Shown: piece by piece, positions 34,870 to 43,061 of the stretch
Layout: each line of letters opens with the position of its first letter
Position numbering within the stretch: the stretch's first letter is position 1
NCBI GenBank assembly: GCA_021808665.1
Contig: JAKBBA010000003.1
Location: forward strand, 1-64,000
Direction: 5' to 3'
DNA: 64,000 nt
Source of the DNA: Actinomycetes bacterium
GTDB lineage: Bacteria > Actinomycetota > Acidimicrobiia > Acidimicrobiales > Palsa-688
Notes under the pieces: generated by a model
Told to the model about the DNA's origin: nothing
The model's input: only the letters and a program-made list of their open reading frames with translations
Database searches by the model: none
Program-made: the position numbers and the translations under genes

Positions 34870-36202
34870 GGGGTATGTGGTGGGTTCCCATCGGACGCAT
34901 GAAGACTGCCGGGTCAGCAAGAGAAACAGAATTACCGGTAGTGCTGTCCAGTTTGTCCAACAGGCGGGCAAGGACTTCGTTTGACACCCTGTCGGGCCTG
35001 GCGGCAGCGAGACGGAGAGCCATTTGGCTTTCGTCGAAATCACCGACGCACTCGAATGGCTTGAACCCCCTCCCGATACCAACAAGGGCTTCGAAGACTC
35101 CGGCCAAGTCGCCTTGCTCTAACGGTTCGTTCCCTTTGAATATCTCAGAGAGCTGGTCGCGGTCCATGAACGGAGCGAGGATCAGGTCGATGAAGCAGCA
35201 CTTATCGCAGCGTCCACACCAAGCGTCGAGACGTTGAGCGGGGTCGAGGTGGAAGGCACGGTTGCAAGAGTGAAAGACACCGTGGTAGGCGGTCATGGAG
35301 GCGAAGCGTTGCGCAACCCATAGTTCGCTGAACGGCCTGAGCAGCGAGAAGTACTCCACGAGCGAGCCGAGAGAATTCTTGAGTATCGAACGGAAACCCG
35401 CCTCGAACAGGTCGCTCTTGGAATATTGGTGGTTGATCCCACGGCCGTTGACGGTCAGGTTCGGTTTGCTTGATGACCACTCGTTCGACATCACGACTTG
35501 CCCACGGCCATCGAGGACGGCGCACAGTACGGCTATCGCGGAGACGATACCGGTTACAGGGACGTGGCCGTTAAAGACGTTCTTCTTGACTTCAGGGCTG
35601 AGGATCCAAGGGTCGATCTCGCGCTGGGCTCGCCTTATCGCAAGCCCCGTAGTCGACGCCGCCCGCTCGATCGCCTCGAAGGGGGGAGTCCCTGAGCGGT
35701 TGAGAACGAACAACTCCATGTCAGGGTTCGCAGGCTTTAGAGTCTCGACTGTGACGATCGAGTCAATCCCTCCACCGAAAGGCACGAGCAGGCGTTGCTC
35801 AGGGCTGGCTTTTAGATCAGTCTCGTTGAGTTCGACGTGTGGGGCTGGTGTCCCCCCGACGAACTGCACTTCGGTGAGATCCAACTCGTTTCGGAAGGCG
35901 AATTCACCGAGACCTTGGACGTAAAAGTCTCGCAGGAACTCGAGGTCCCCGGGTCGGAGCGGGGTGTCGCCAAGGTCCACGACCGGAGGCGCGCCCGCCT
36001 TGAAGTAGGACACCCCTGCCAGGAGGCCGACGATTCGGGCTGCTTCACTAGCGGCGGGACTCCACTTGTGTCCAGGGCCAACGTCTAGCTCTTCAACAAG
36101 CTTAACTGCGTCGAGACTGTAGTGGAATCGCAGGGTACCGGCTCGCTGGTCGATTTCCACCGGACCGTAGGAGAACCGCTCTGAACGGACAGGACTGCTC
36201 AC
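34841..36202 (-). CDS. murL: UDP-MurNAc-L-Ala-L-Glu epimerase (MurL)
   Basis: A 453-residue MurL-family protein. Characteristic features are LRFHYSLDAVKLVEEL near the start, a GLLAGVSYFKAGAPPVVDLGDT helix/loop, LNRSGTPPFEAIERAA, the SNEWSSSKPNLTVNGRGINHQYSKS region and a Cys cluster in AWCGRCDKCCF. MurL uses ATP and Mg to invert the terminal L-Glu of UDP-MurNAc-L-Ala-L-Glu to D-Glu. It replaces the need for glutamate racemase in D-Glu supply for peptidoglycan. It overlaps murD2 by 29 bases, matching a two-step pathway. Whether murI also exists is not visible here. Confidence 0.85.
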   Translation of the reverse strand: MSSPVRSERFSYGPVEIDQRAGTLRFHYSLDAVKLVEELDVGPGHKWSPAASEAARIVGLLAGVSYFKAGAPPVVDLGDTPLRPGDLEFLRDFYVQGLGEFAFRNELDLTEVQFVGGTPAPHVELNETDLKASPEQRLLVPFGGGIDSIVTVETLKPANPDMELFVLNRSGTPPFEAIERAASTTGLAIRRAQREIDPWILSPEVKKNVFNGHVPVTGIVSAIAVLCAVLDGRGQVVMSNEWSSSKPNLTVNGRGINHQYSKSDLFEAGFRSILKNSLGSLVEYFSLLRPFSELWVAQRFASMTAYHGVFHSCNRAFHLDPAQRLDAWCGRCDKCCFIDLILAPFMDRDQLSEIFKGNEPLEQGDLAGVFEALVGIGRGFKPFECVGDFDESQMALRLAAARPDRVSNEVLARLLDKLDSTTGNSVSLADPAVFMRPMGTHHIPHDLTPATLV

Positions 36203-36310
36203 TTCGACGTAAGGCTATCCCCCACTGTGAGCGACGACAAGATCTATCTGGTGTTCTGCGAAGGGCACCAGACTCTCCGGGACACTGGTGGTGGAGGCAG
36301 GCGCTTTGCC

Positions 36311-37138
36311 TCATCCCCCGAACGGTATCGCCGGGTCGAGCGAGGCACTTTCATCGGTACGCGCTTGCGCGGCACTCAGACGCCCTACCGCTACGAGCCT
36401 TGCAAAGACATGACTTCTGCGTGCTAGCGCCGCACTGAGGTGGGTGCGAGGGTCGTAGGCTGAAGGCGCTTGCAGCAGTCCGGCGACGAGGGCTGCCTGA
36501 CCCCAGGAGAGCTGGCTAGGTTCCAGGCCGAAGTAGTGGAGGGCCGCCTCGGTGACGCCGTAAGCTCCATCACCGAAGTAAGCCGCGTCGAGGTACATGG
36601 CGAGAATCTGGGTCTTCGTGAAATTATTATCGAGCTTGAAAGCCATCACGACCTGTTCGGCAAGCGCACCTGGGTTAGACCGGCCCGGGGTGTAGAGCAG
36701 CTTCGCAAGCTGCACTTCGATCGTCGCCCCTCCCAGGTTGGGGTTGGCGGTTACGAATCCCCAGGCGGCACGCAGGGTGCCTTGGGGATCGAGAGCGGTA
36801 TCGGAGTAGAACCTGCTGTCCTCGGTGGCGAGGACAGCTTCCCCAACCCTTGCGGGGACAACCCCGTTGTCGCTCGGAGCGTGATGCTCTGCGAGCATCA
36901 CCTTTACCCTCGATGGGGCGTTGCCGGCCGAAGGCGTTACAACGATGGCTATCACGGTTGCCATCAACGCCGCTAGGACCACCGCTGTCGTGACTCCAGC
37001 CAAGCGCCGCAGGTATCGCCGCCGGACGCGGTGAGCCGGTCCCCGAGAGCCGCGCCTTCGGGTACGGTTGTGTGGAGCACTCCGATCTTCTACATCGGTC
37101 GTTCCCGTACGGCCAGCCGGATCCCTGGTCGCTACCAC
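36311..37138 (-). CDS. Monofunctional GT51 peptidoglycan glycosyltransferase
   Basis: A 275-residue membrane enzyme that polymerizes lipid II glycan. A very basic cytoplasmic tail (about 1-45) and one membrane segment (47-70) precede the GT51 domain. Catalytic Glu is present in ATEDSRFYSD, where the usual EDxxFxxH motif has Asp in place of His. The second motif GGATIEVQLAKLLY deviates from GGSTITQQLVKN, and the second Glu is in LAEQVVMAFKLD. YLDAAYFGDGAYGVTEAALHYFG is typical. There is no transpeptidase domain. It is upstream of murL and murD2, on the same strand. Confidence 0.82.
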   Translation of the reverse strand: MVATRDPAGRTGTTDVEDRSAPHNRTRRRGSRGPAHRVRRRYLRRLAGVTTAVVLAALMATVIAIVVTPSAGNAPSRVKVMLAEHHAPSDNGVVPARVGEAVLATEDSRFYSDTALDPQGTLRAAWGFVTANPNLGGATIEVQLAKLLYTPGRSNPGALAEQVVMAFKLDNNFTKTQILAMYLDAAYFGDGAYGVTEAALHYFGLEPSQLSWGQAALVAGLLQAPSAYDPRTHLSAALARRSHVFARLVAVGRLSAAQARTDESASLDPAIPFGG

Positions 37139-37177
37139 CGCAGCAAAACTACCTCTGTCGCCGGTAGCGTTGTGGGC

Positions 37178-38152
37178 ATGCAGCGCTCAAGCCACCTGAT
37201 CGCGTCGGTAGCTGACGCTGCCTTGGAAGCGTCTGTCGTGGGCAGCTTCAGCCGGCTCGGCTTCGACGTGCGCAGGCTGAGCGGCAGATGGGAGGATCCA
37301 CCTCGCTTAGACGGCAGGACCGTGCTGGTGACGGGGGCTTCGTCGGGCATCGGACGCGCTGTCGCCTTAGGGCTCGGTCGTTGCGGAGCGAACGTCATAT
37401 TGACGGCTCGCAATCTTGATCGGCTCAACCTTGCAGCGAAGTCCGTTGTAGGCGTTGGGGGCACGGCTGTTGTCGTGCCGGCAGACCTGGTAGAGCCATC
37501 CCAGGTGGAAGCGCTAGTCGAGCGGATCGGAGCCATCTGCACGGGGGTGGACGCCGTTGTCCACAACGCCGGGGCTTTGTTCCCTCGTTACAGCCAGGCT
37601 GCTGACGGCAGCGAACTCACTGTGGCGACACACGTGCTGGCGCCTTTCCGCCTGACCCGTCAGATGTCGACTTTGATGAACTCGCAGCGCTACGTCCTAG
37701 TTACTGTCTCGTCTGGTGGAATGTACACCGAGAGGTTCGACCTCAGTCGTCTTGAGATGAACCGGTCGGACTACCGGGGGGCAGTGGCATACGCCCGAGC
37801 CAAGAGGGCCCAGGTTGTTCTCGCCTCGCAGTGGCAGCTCAGGCTCGGCACCGGCGTTCTGAGCTACAGCACCCACCCCGGTTGGGTTAGAACCGCAGGG
37901 CTGGACGCCGGCCTACCGGGGATGGCGCGCCTTGGGCCGCTGCTCCGCACACCCGAGCAGGGAGCTGACACGATCGTGTGGCTCGTTTGCGAAGCCCTTG
38001 CGGGGGGACAAGCGCCTCCTTCAGGTTTCTGGCACGACCGACGCCTGAGGGGCGTGTACTACCGTCCCGGAACGAGGCGAAGTCCTGCACAGGAGCGTTC
38101 GGACGGTGAGGCGCTTTGGTGTTGGTGCGTCGACCGGACCCGAATTCCGTAG
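37178..38152 (+). CDS. SDR-family protein, DHRS12-like
   Basis: A 324-residue short-chain dehydrogenase. An extra N-terminal segment (VVGSFSRLGFDVRRLSGRWEDPPRLDG) before TGASSGIG is typical of the DHRS12-like group. HNAGA (in place of NNAG), the SSGGMYTE motif, YARAK with catalytic Tyr/Lys, and HPGWVRTAGL are present. It is longer than classical SDRs at the C-terminus. ATG 37178 lies in the 39-base gap from the divergent GT51 gene; the ribosome site is weak. Confidence 0.86.
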   Translation: MQRSSHLIASVADAALEASVVGSFSRLGFDVRRLSGRWEDPPRLDGRTVLVTGASSGIGRAVALGLGRCGANVILTARNLDRLNLAAKSVVGVGGTAVVVPADLVEPSQVEALVERIGAICTGVDAVVHNAGALFPRYSQAADGSELTVATHVLAPFRLTRQMSTLMNSQRYVLVTVSSGGMYTERFDLSRLEMNRSDYRGAVAYARAKRAQVVLASQWQLRLGTGVLSYSTHPGWVRTAGLDAGLPGMARLGPLLRTPEQGADTIVWLVCEALAGGQAPPSGFWHDRRLRGVYYRPGTRRSPAQERSDGEALWCWCVDRTRIP

Positions 38153-38279
38153 GCACCCCGGGTGAGCAGCGGCGACATGGCTCAGCAGGCAATTGCTAAG
38201 AGGCTGTCAAGAAGCGGCCGACAACCTAACTAGAGTCGCGCCTGTTAGTGGAGTTGACCGGCCAGACTGGAGAAGCGTC

Positions 38280-38573
38280 GTGTCGGACGAAGAACTGATC
38301 GCCGAGCAGGTGGTGGCGGTCGAAACGCAACGGGTAGTAAGGGTCCGAATCTCTCAGCACCCTGTCGAAGACTTCTGGAGAGTGGATGTCACCGGTGGTA
38401 ACGGCTGCGGTGCGGGCCGTGTGAGCGCTACTGTCTTGCCCGGGGACAGCTTCTTGATGAACTTGATAGAGGGAGCCATGAGCGGCGAGACCGTCGCCTG
38501 GCGCCACCTAGCTGAATGGGGTCTACACAGTTTCAGCGGAATGTCCGGAATGCCCGTTCCGCGATTCGCTTAG
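38280..38573 (+). CDS. Hypothetical protein
   Basis: A 97-residue protein of unknown function. The start is GTG 38280, with GGAGA 7 bases upstream; the longer frame to 38193 has no such site. The chain has a compact alpha/beta look (VVRVRISQHPVEDFWRVDVTGG, GAGRVSATVLPGDSFLMNLIEGAM) with no recognised motif. It lies in line with two following small genes. Confidence 0.65.
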   Translation: MSDEELIAEQVVAVETQRVVRVRISQHPVEDFWRVDVTGGNGCGAGRVSATVLPGDSFLMNLIEGAMSGETVAWRHLAEWGLHSFSGMSGMPVPRFA

Positions 38574-38606
38574 AGCCTCCCAAGCGATGTTAAATTCAGC
38601 AAGCCC

Positions 38607-38960
38607 ATGACTATCGACGACGAAGCCGATCTGACAGTACGCGCCCGCCAAGAATCGCGGGCGCTCGGTTCGCCACGTTTCGTGCTTCTGCCACCCCGAG
38701 CTCAGGATGCAGCCGATGAGGCCGAGCGAATGCTCGCCCAAGGAGAGTCTGATCCCGAAATCCTGGCGCGACGGATGGGCAATGACCGCGAAGCCCTCCA
38801 GCAGGCCCGAGACTTCTTCGTATCACTAGTCAGGGCGCACGCGGATGATTTTCGTGCGACTGAAGCACTCAGGCTAGTTAACAGAGCAATGTCCAAAACC
38901 CCGATCGTCGATCCACTGGACTGGAAACCGCGTTGGCATCAGCGTTTCCGCAGGCCGTGA
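38607..38960 (+). CDS. Hypothetical protein
   Basis: A 117-residue protein, mostly helical: QDAADEAERMLAQGESDPEILARRMGNDREALQQARDFFVSLVRAHADDFRATEALRLVNRAM. The ILARRMGNDREALQQA stretch is reminiscent of a helix-turn-helix-like pattern but too weak to call. There is no strong ribosome site. Function unknown. Confidence 0.6.
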   Translation: MTIDDEADLTVRARQESRALGSPRFVLLPPRAQDAADEAERMLAQGESDPEILARRMGNDREALQQARDFFVSLVRAHADDFRATEALRLVNRAMSKTPIVDPLDWKPRWHQRFRRP

Positions 38961-39038
38961 GCACGGCTTAGCCTTCGCTGTACTGATAGGGCCGAAAGTC
39001 CCTTCCAAAGCGGCCCCTCTGAGACTCATAATACTTGG

Positions 39039-40271
39039 ATGCCGTATCAATACAGCGAGACCGGGTTGGAATTACAAGATCAGGTCCGTCGCTACATGGA
39101 AGCATTCGTCTATCCGAACGAGGAGCTCTACTACTCGCAGCTGGAAGGCTCGACCGATGGCTACCCCTCGGTGATGGGGAAGCTGAAGGCGGCTGCTGTC
39201 GAGCGTGGCCTATGGAATTTGTTCCTTCCCGATCTCGAGCCTCATCATCCGGGTACAAAACTGTCGAATGTCGACTATGCGCCTATTTCGGAGGCGCTGG
39301 GCCGGGTTGGGTTCGCATCGGAGGCGCTCAACTGCTCTGCTCCAGACACCGGCAACATGGAGATCATCCACAAGTACGGAACGGACAGGGTGAAAGCGAC
39401 GTGGTTAGATCCGCTTTTGGCTGGGGAGATTCGTAGCGCCTTTTCGATGACCGAGCCGGACGTGGCATCTTCGGACGCCACCAACATCGGACTGCGAATA
39501 GAGCGGACCCCCAGTGGATACGTTCTGAACGGTAGGAAATGGTTCAGTTCGGGGGCGGCGTCCCCCCGCTGCAAAGTTCTCGTGGTGATGGGAGTGACCG
39601 ATCCCGAGGGGCCACCGCACCTGCGCCAGTCGATGGTAGTTGTCCCGCTGGACACTCCTGGCGTATCGATCGGCATGTTGCCGAGTGTATTCGGCTATAG
39701 CGAGGTCGGCGGCCACCCGGAGGTCGTCTACAGAGATGTCAAAATTCCCTCCGACCATCTCCTGGGCCAAGAGGGGGGAGGCTTTGCCATAGCCCAGGCC
39801 CGGCTAGGCCCCGGAAGGATCCACCACTGCATGCGTTCTATCGGCGTCGCCGAGCGCGCCTTGGAGCTCATGGTGTCTCGTTCATTGGAACGGCATGCTT
39901 TTGGCTCCTCCTTGGCGCACAAGGGGCTCATACAGGACTGGATCGCAGAGTCGCGCATAGCGATCGACATGGCACGGGAATATGTGATGAAGGCTGCTCA
40001 CCTGATGGACACGGTCGGCAGCAAGGCGGCCGCTACCGAAATATCGGGCATTAAGGTGGCAGTACCCAGGATGGCGTTGGAGGTCATCGATCGTGCTATT
40101 CAGGTACACGGTGCGGCAGGCGTTACCCAGTTCACCCCTCTTGCTCACATGTATGCGGGGATGCGGACTTTGCGTATAGCTGATGGTCCTGACGAGGTGC
40201 ACAAGATGACCATTGCCAGACGGGAGATCCGCCGCCATCAGCCGGCGTTTAGGATGGGATCTAAAAGTTGA
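39039..40271 (+). CDS. Acyl-CoA dehydrogenase
   Basis: A 410-residue acyl-CoA dehydrogenase of the long-N-terminus type. It has RSAFSMTEPDVASSDATNIG (FAD segment), YVLNGRKWFSSGAASPRCKVLVVMG, EVVYRDVKIPSDHLLG, HAFGSSLAHKGLIQDWIAE and the C-terminal HGAAGVTQFTPLAHMYAGMRTLRIADGPDEVHKMTIARREIR, in which DGPDEVH carries the Glu/Asp region used as base in this subgroup. TAATAC ends 5 bases before ATG 39039, so the mRNA is probably leaderless. The substrate is unknown. Confidence 0.9.
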   Translation: MPYQYSETGLELQDQVRRYMEAFVYPNEELYYSQLEGSTDGYPSVMGKLKAAAVERGLWNLFLPDLEPHHPGTKLSNVDYAPISEALGRVGFASEALNCSAPDTGNMEIIHKYGTDRVKATWLDPLLAGEIRSAFSMTEPDVASSDATNIGLRIERTPSGYVLNGRKWFSSGAASPRCKVLVVMGVTDPEGPPHLRQSMVVVPLDTPGVSIGMLPSVFGYSEVGGHPEVVYRDVKIPSDHLLGQEGGGFAIAQARLGPGRIHHCMRSIGVAERALELMVSRSLERHAFGSSLAHKGLIQDWIAESRIAIDMAREYVMKAAHLMDTVGSKAAATEISGIKVAVPRMALEVIDRAIQVHGAAGVTQFTPLAHMYAGMRTLRIADGPDEVHKMTIARREIRRHQPAFRMGSKS

Positions 40272-40301
40272 TTCTTTAGGGGCTTCTCGGCTCAGGCAAT
40301 G

Positions 40302-41357
40302 TCAAATGTCCCCACCAACGAACTCGGAGATAGTGACACCTAGAGCAGCGAGATCCCGAACGAACGCGACAGGATCGTCGATCATCTCCGCGAGACCGCC
40401 TGATCCCCAACGCGCGAGGCGACCTTGCGCCGCCCAGCGCGCCGCGACGGCGCTGACCGCTGCAGCGATCCCAGCGGGCCTTCCCGCTGCTCCGAGTGCC
40501 CGAGTTACGGCCTCAGTGCCGACGAAACCTCTCATCTCTACCCTTACAGCACCGATCAGGCCTTCTGGGTGAGGTCTGCGCAGCATCGGTAAGGGAGAGG
40601 TAAGCCGGTCCCGCCGGGTGGCTTCGATCCTTGATGTTATCCTCCTCGCTGAGGGATAGGCACGAACGAGGAGCATCGGATCAGCCAAGAAGGCTCTGTA
40701 GCAGTCGGCTCCTCCAACCGGACCGGGAAACCACACGAGTTCGCGTCCGGAGCCTCCCGGCCTACGCCTCCATGCGCCTTCTTGCCAGTCGACGGAGATG
40801 GCTGCTAGCGCCGAGTGGTGTCGCCGGGCGCACGTCGGTCCCCCCGTGCCAGCGCTGGCCACATGGACTTCCTCAACTGAGTCAAAACCGCCCCCGTAGC
40901 CCAGCCCTGTACCAGCTACTCCTAGCAGACGGCTGAGGATACAAGACAAGCCTGGGGCCATCCCCGTGCCCAGGGTGATGCCGCAGCGACGTTCCCGGGC
41001 GGTATCGTCAACTCTGAGAGCGCGACGTAGGACGCTCGGTTCGTCGACAGGTGTGACCAGGTTGCCGCCCGTTTCGAGGCTACGTTCCATGAAGTGCCTG
41101 ACCAAGTCTGGGACTGTCACCACAGTGACGTCCACGTCCAAGTCGGTAACCTCCCCGATGTCCCGAAAAGAGACTTTCAGGTCTGTCGCGGTGACGCCAG
41201 TGCCGTCTGCGGTTCGGGCGGCAGACCTGGAACCCCTTCGTCTAGGACGCGATCCTCCGTGTATCGCGACTACAGATTCCACCTCGTCCGAAGCCGCGAG
41301 GAAGTTGATTACTTTGGAGCCTACGGCTCCGATCCCGACAACGGCTACGCGTAACAT
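40302..41357 (-). CDS. NAD(P)-binding dehydrogenase-like protein (saccharopine dehydrogenase type)
   Basis: A 351-residue protein with an N-terminal Rossmann fold, MLRVAVVGIGAVGSKVINFLAAS (GxGxxG at 8-13), followed by an Arg-rich stretch and a substrate domain. ITLGTGMAPGLSCILSRLL resembles the saccharopine dehydrogenase/homospermidine-synthase-like fold (Asp/Glu near PVDEPSVLR). Reaction and substrate are not assignable. It ends convergent with the acyl-CoA dehydrogenase. GAGGACATCTAC before the ATG is the likely ribosome site. Confidence 0.75.
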   Translation of the reverse strand: MLRVAVVGIGAVGSKVINFLAASDEVESVVAIHGGSRPRRRGSRSAARTADGTGVTATDLKVSFRDIGEVTDLDVDVTVVTVPDLVRHFMERSLETGGNLVTPVDEPSVLRRALRVDDTARERRCGITLGTGMAPGLSCILSRLLGVAGTGLGYGGGFDSVEEVHVASAGTGGPTCARRHHSALAAISVDWQEGAWRRRPGGSGRELVWFPGPVGGADCYRAFLADPMLLVRAYPSARRITSRIEATRRDRLTSPLPMLRRPHPEGLIGAVRVEMRGFVGTEAVTRALGAAGRPAGIAAAVSAVAARWAAQGRLARWGSGGLAEMIDDPVAFVRDLAALGVTISEFVGGDI

Positions 41358-41367
41358 GTAGATGTCC

Positions 41368-41517
41368 TCAGCCGAGATCGTCGGTGGATATTTCTCGCCA
41401 CCCTCCGCGTTGGGGTGGTGTGCCGCCAGTTCCTCTGAGGCGCACGATCACGGCAATGACGGCGGTTACCCCGAGGGCCATCACGGTCCGCCGGATGAGT
41501 CGCACAACCGGGATCAT
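41368..41517 (-). CDS. Small predicted membrane protein (49 residues)
   Basis: ATG 41517 opens a 49-codon frame: a basic N-terminus, one hydrophobic segment (VMALGVTAVIAVIVRL) and a Gly/Pro-rich tail ending GGWREISTDDLG. The length, single membrane segment and GGWREI-type end match small conserved actinobacterial membrane proteins. It lies just upstream of the dehydrogenase-like gene on the same strand, 10 bases from its ATG, so they are co-transcribed. Confidence 0.55.
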   Translation of the reverse strand: MIPVVRLIRRTVMALGVTAVIAVIVRLRGTGGTPPQRGGWREISTDDLG

Positions 41518-41582
41518 AGACGACTATCTCGATGGTGACGATACGGACTCCTGCATTCCGCTTGGAACGAAACAGGGGCTTT

Positions 41583-42101
41583 CTACGGTTGGGGGGCCAC
41601 CGCGAGAGGAAGGGCCAGGGTCGGCTGACCGTCGGGTGAAGGGCCAGACCATGCGAGTGAAAGCTTGGAGAACTGCAAGCCGTTTGAGGTTTGCGTGACG
41701 TCACTGAGGGTGAGGTTTGCTGCAGCGCTGACGGACTTGCCGGCCACGTAAAGATGTACCGTGCCCATCCCAGCAGCGGTCGTGGATGACCACGAAGTCC
41801 AGGATACGCCGGTCACGATGGTGGCGGCGTCCTTGGCTGCGTTGGCGCAGGTGACTAGGAGGGTTTTGGGTTCGAAAGCTCCACCACCGCAGTTGAAGAC
41901 GGTCGGAACTGTCTCAGACGATGTTCCCGGTCCACCTGCCGCCGAGGTCGGTGTTTCGATTGTGACTGTTCCTTGAGTGGGGATGATCTTTGTCACCGAG
42001 GTCTGGTTGGAACCGCACGAAGCCAGGAGGAGAGCGCCTAAAACCAGAAGGCGGTGCTTCGCAGGGACTCGCCTTCTTGGACATCGCGCCAGTCGCTTCA
42101 T
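41583..42101 (-). CDS. Hypothetical lipoprotein of the Mau-like locus
   Basis: A 172-residue lipoprotein: basic N-terminus, hydrophobic stretch and lipobox LLASC (about 25-29). The mature part has two Cys (FNCGGG and LVTCAN) that could form a disulphide, and a beta-rich extracellular domain of unknown type. Its ATG overlaps the stop of the upstream membrane protein gene by four bases, tying it to the Mau-like cluster. Confidence 0.75.
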   Translation of the reverse strand: MKRLARCPRRRVPAKHRLLVLGALLLASCGSNQTSVTKIIPTQGTVTIETPTSAAGGPGTSSETVPTVFNCGGGAFEPKTLLVTCANAAKDAATIVTGVSWTSWSSTTAAGMGTVHLYVAGKSVSAAANLTLSDVTQTSNGLQFSKLSLAWSGPSPDGQPTLALPLAVAPQP

Positions 42102-43003
42102 CTCGCGGCAGTGCCCGACGTGACCTTGTCGGATGTGCTAGTTGGGCTAAAGCGAGGAGAGCTAGGCTTGTTCCGACCCTTAGCTGAAGCAGTGGCGAGA
42201 GGCGCAAGGCTTGAAGCAAGCACTGCCAGGGGAAGTCCCGCCGACCAAGCTGCACGAACGCCAAAACCACCGGCGGAGGCAAATACCAAAGCCGAAACTA
42301 ACGCAACGAAAACTCCGACCTGCGAGATCGAAGAGGCCAGGCGCACTGGATTTTCGAAGCGCTCTAGATTGGAGTGAATCGAGCGAAGCTTTGAAGGAGT
42401 TGAAGCTTTAGCTCCAAGAAGTACTGTCACCCCCCGCGCTAAGCCAAAAAAGCTGCAAACGGCGAGGGTCGGTATGACTGAAGCGCTTGACACTCCTGCG
42501 GCGATGGCCAGAGTCAGTGTCAGCGCGACGCCCGCGGTCATGAGGTAGGTGGCGAAGCCGAAGCCGATCTGCCATCCGAAGCCGACACCGTACACCCACG
42601 GCCTCAGGCGTCTCATCCAACCGTCATCGACCTGGCGCTGGATGACGGGCAGGACCGGACCCATCAGTCCAAGGTCAACTGCGGATCCCGCAATGGCTAT
42701 CAGCGCTACAAGTGCGCTCAGCGCTATGGCGGGACTTTCTTCCAGCGGTGCTGCAGCATCCGGCGAGCCGGTTGCGATCCTCGCGATGAGCGCCACGAGA
42801 GTGCCGAACCCGCCGAGAGTTGCCCCTCCCAGCACACCTCCTGTTATGAACCAACCTGCAGTCCATGCGAACCGAGTTCCCCGGGCGCGTTCGCCGAAGG
42901 GGGTTATGCTCGACAGCATCGAAAGCCCGCATGGCGACCAGGTCGAACGGGCGGCCGACAGTAGCGCTGTTACCAAACCGAGGTTTAGGTACAAAGACGA
43001 CAT
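42098..43003 (-). CDS. Polytopic membrane protein, CcdA/MauF-like (tentative)
   Basis: About 301 residues with roughly six to eight membrane segments. The N-terminal WSPCGLSMLSSITPFGERARG (Cys25, SPCG) resembles the first redox helix of CcdA/DsbD-type thiol transporters and MauF. A second Cys (LAVCSFFGLARG) lies in a later membrane segment, as expected for a membrane-embedded pair. The C-terminus is basic and Ser-rich. AGGAG lies 12 bases before ATG 43003; the longer frame to 43096 lacks a site. It sits directly after the MauA-like gene. Confidence 0.6.
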   Translation of the reverse strand: MSSLYLNLGLVTALLSAARSTWSPCGLSMLSSITPFGERARGTRFAWTAGWFITGGVLGGATLGGFGTLVALIARIATGSPDAAAPLEESPAIALSALVALIAIAGSAVDLGLMGPVLPVIQRQVDDGWMRRLRPWVYGVGFGWQIGFGFATYLMTAGVALTLTLAIAAGVSSASVIPTLAVCSFFGLARGVTVLLGAKASTPSKLRSIHSNLERFENPVRLASSISQVGVFVALVSALVFASAGGFGVRAAWSAGLPLAVLASSLAPLATASAKGRNKPSSPRFSPTSTSDKVTSGTAAR

Positions 43004-43061
43004 CAGTCGAGCGACTCCTGTTTGCGTTCCGTGGTCGATGGCCGGTAGGCGAGAGCGGAGG

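Noticed and set aside
36227..36427. Plus-strand frame of 66 codons between murL and the GT51 gene
   Set aside because: Mostly antisense to the GT51 gene, low similarity to any family and no ribosome site.
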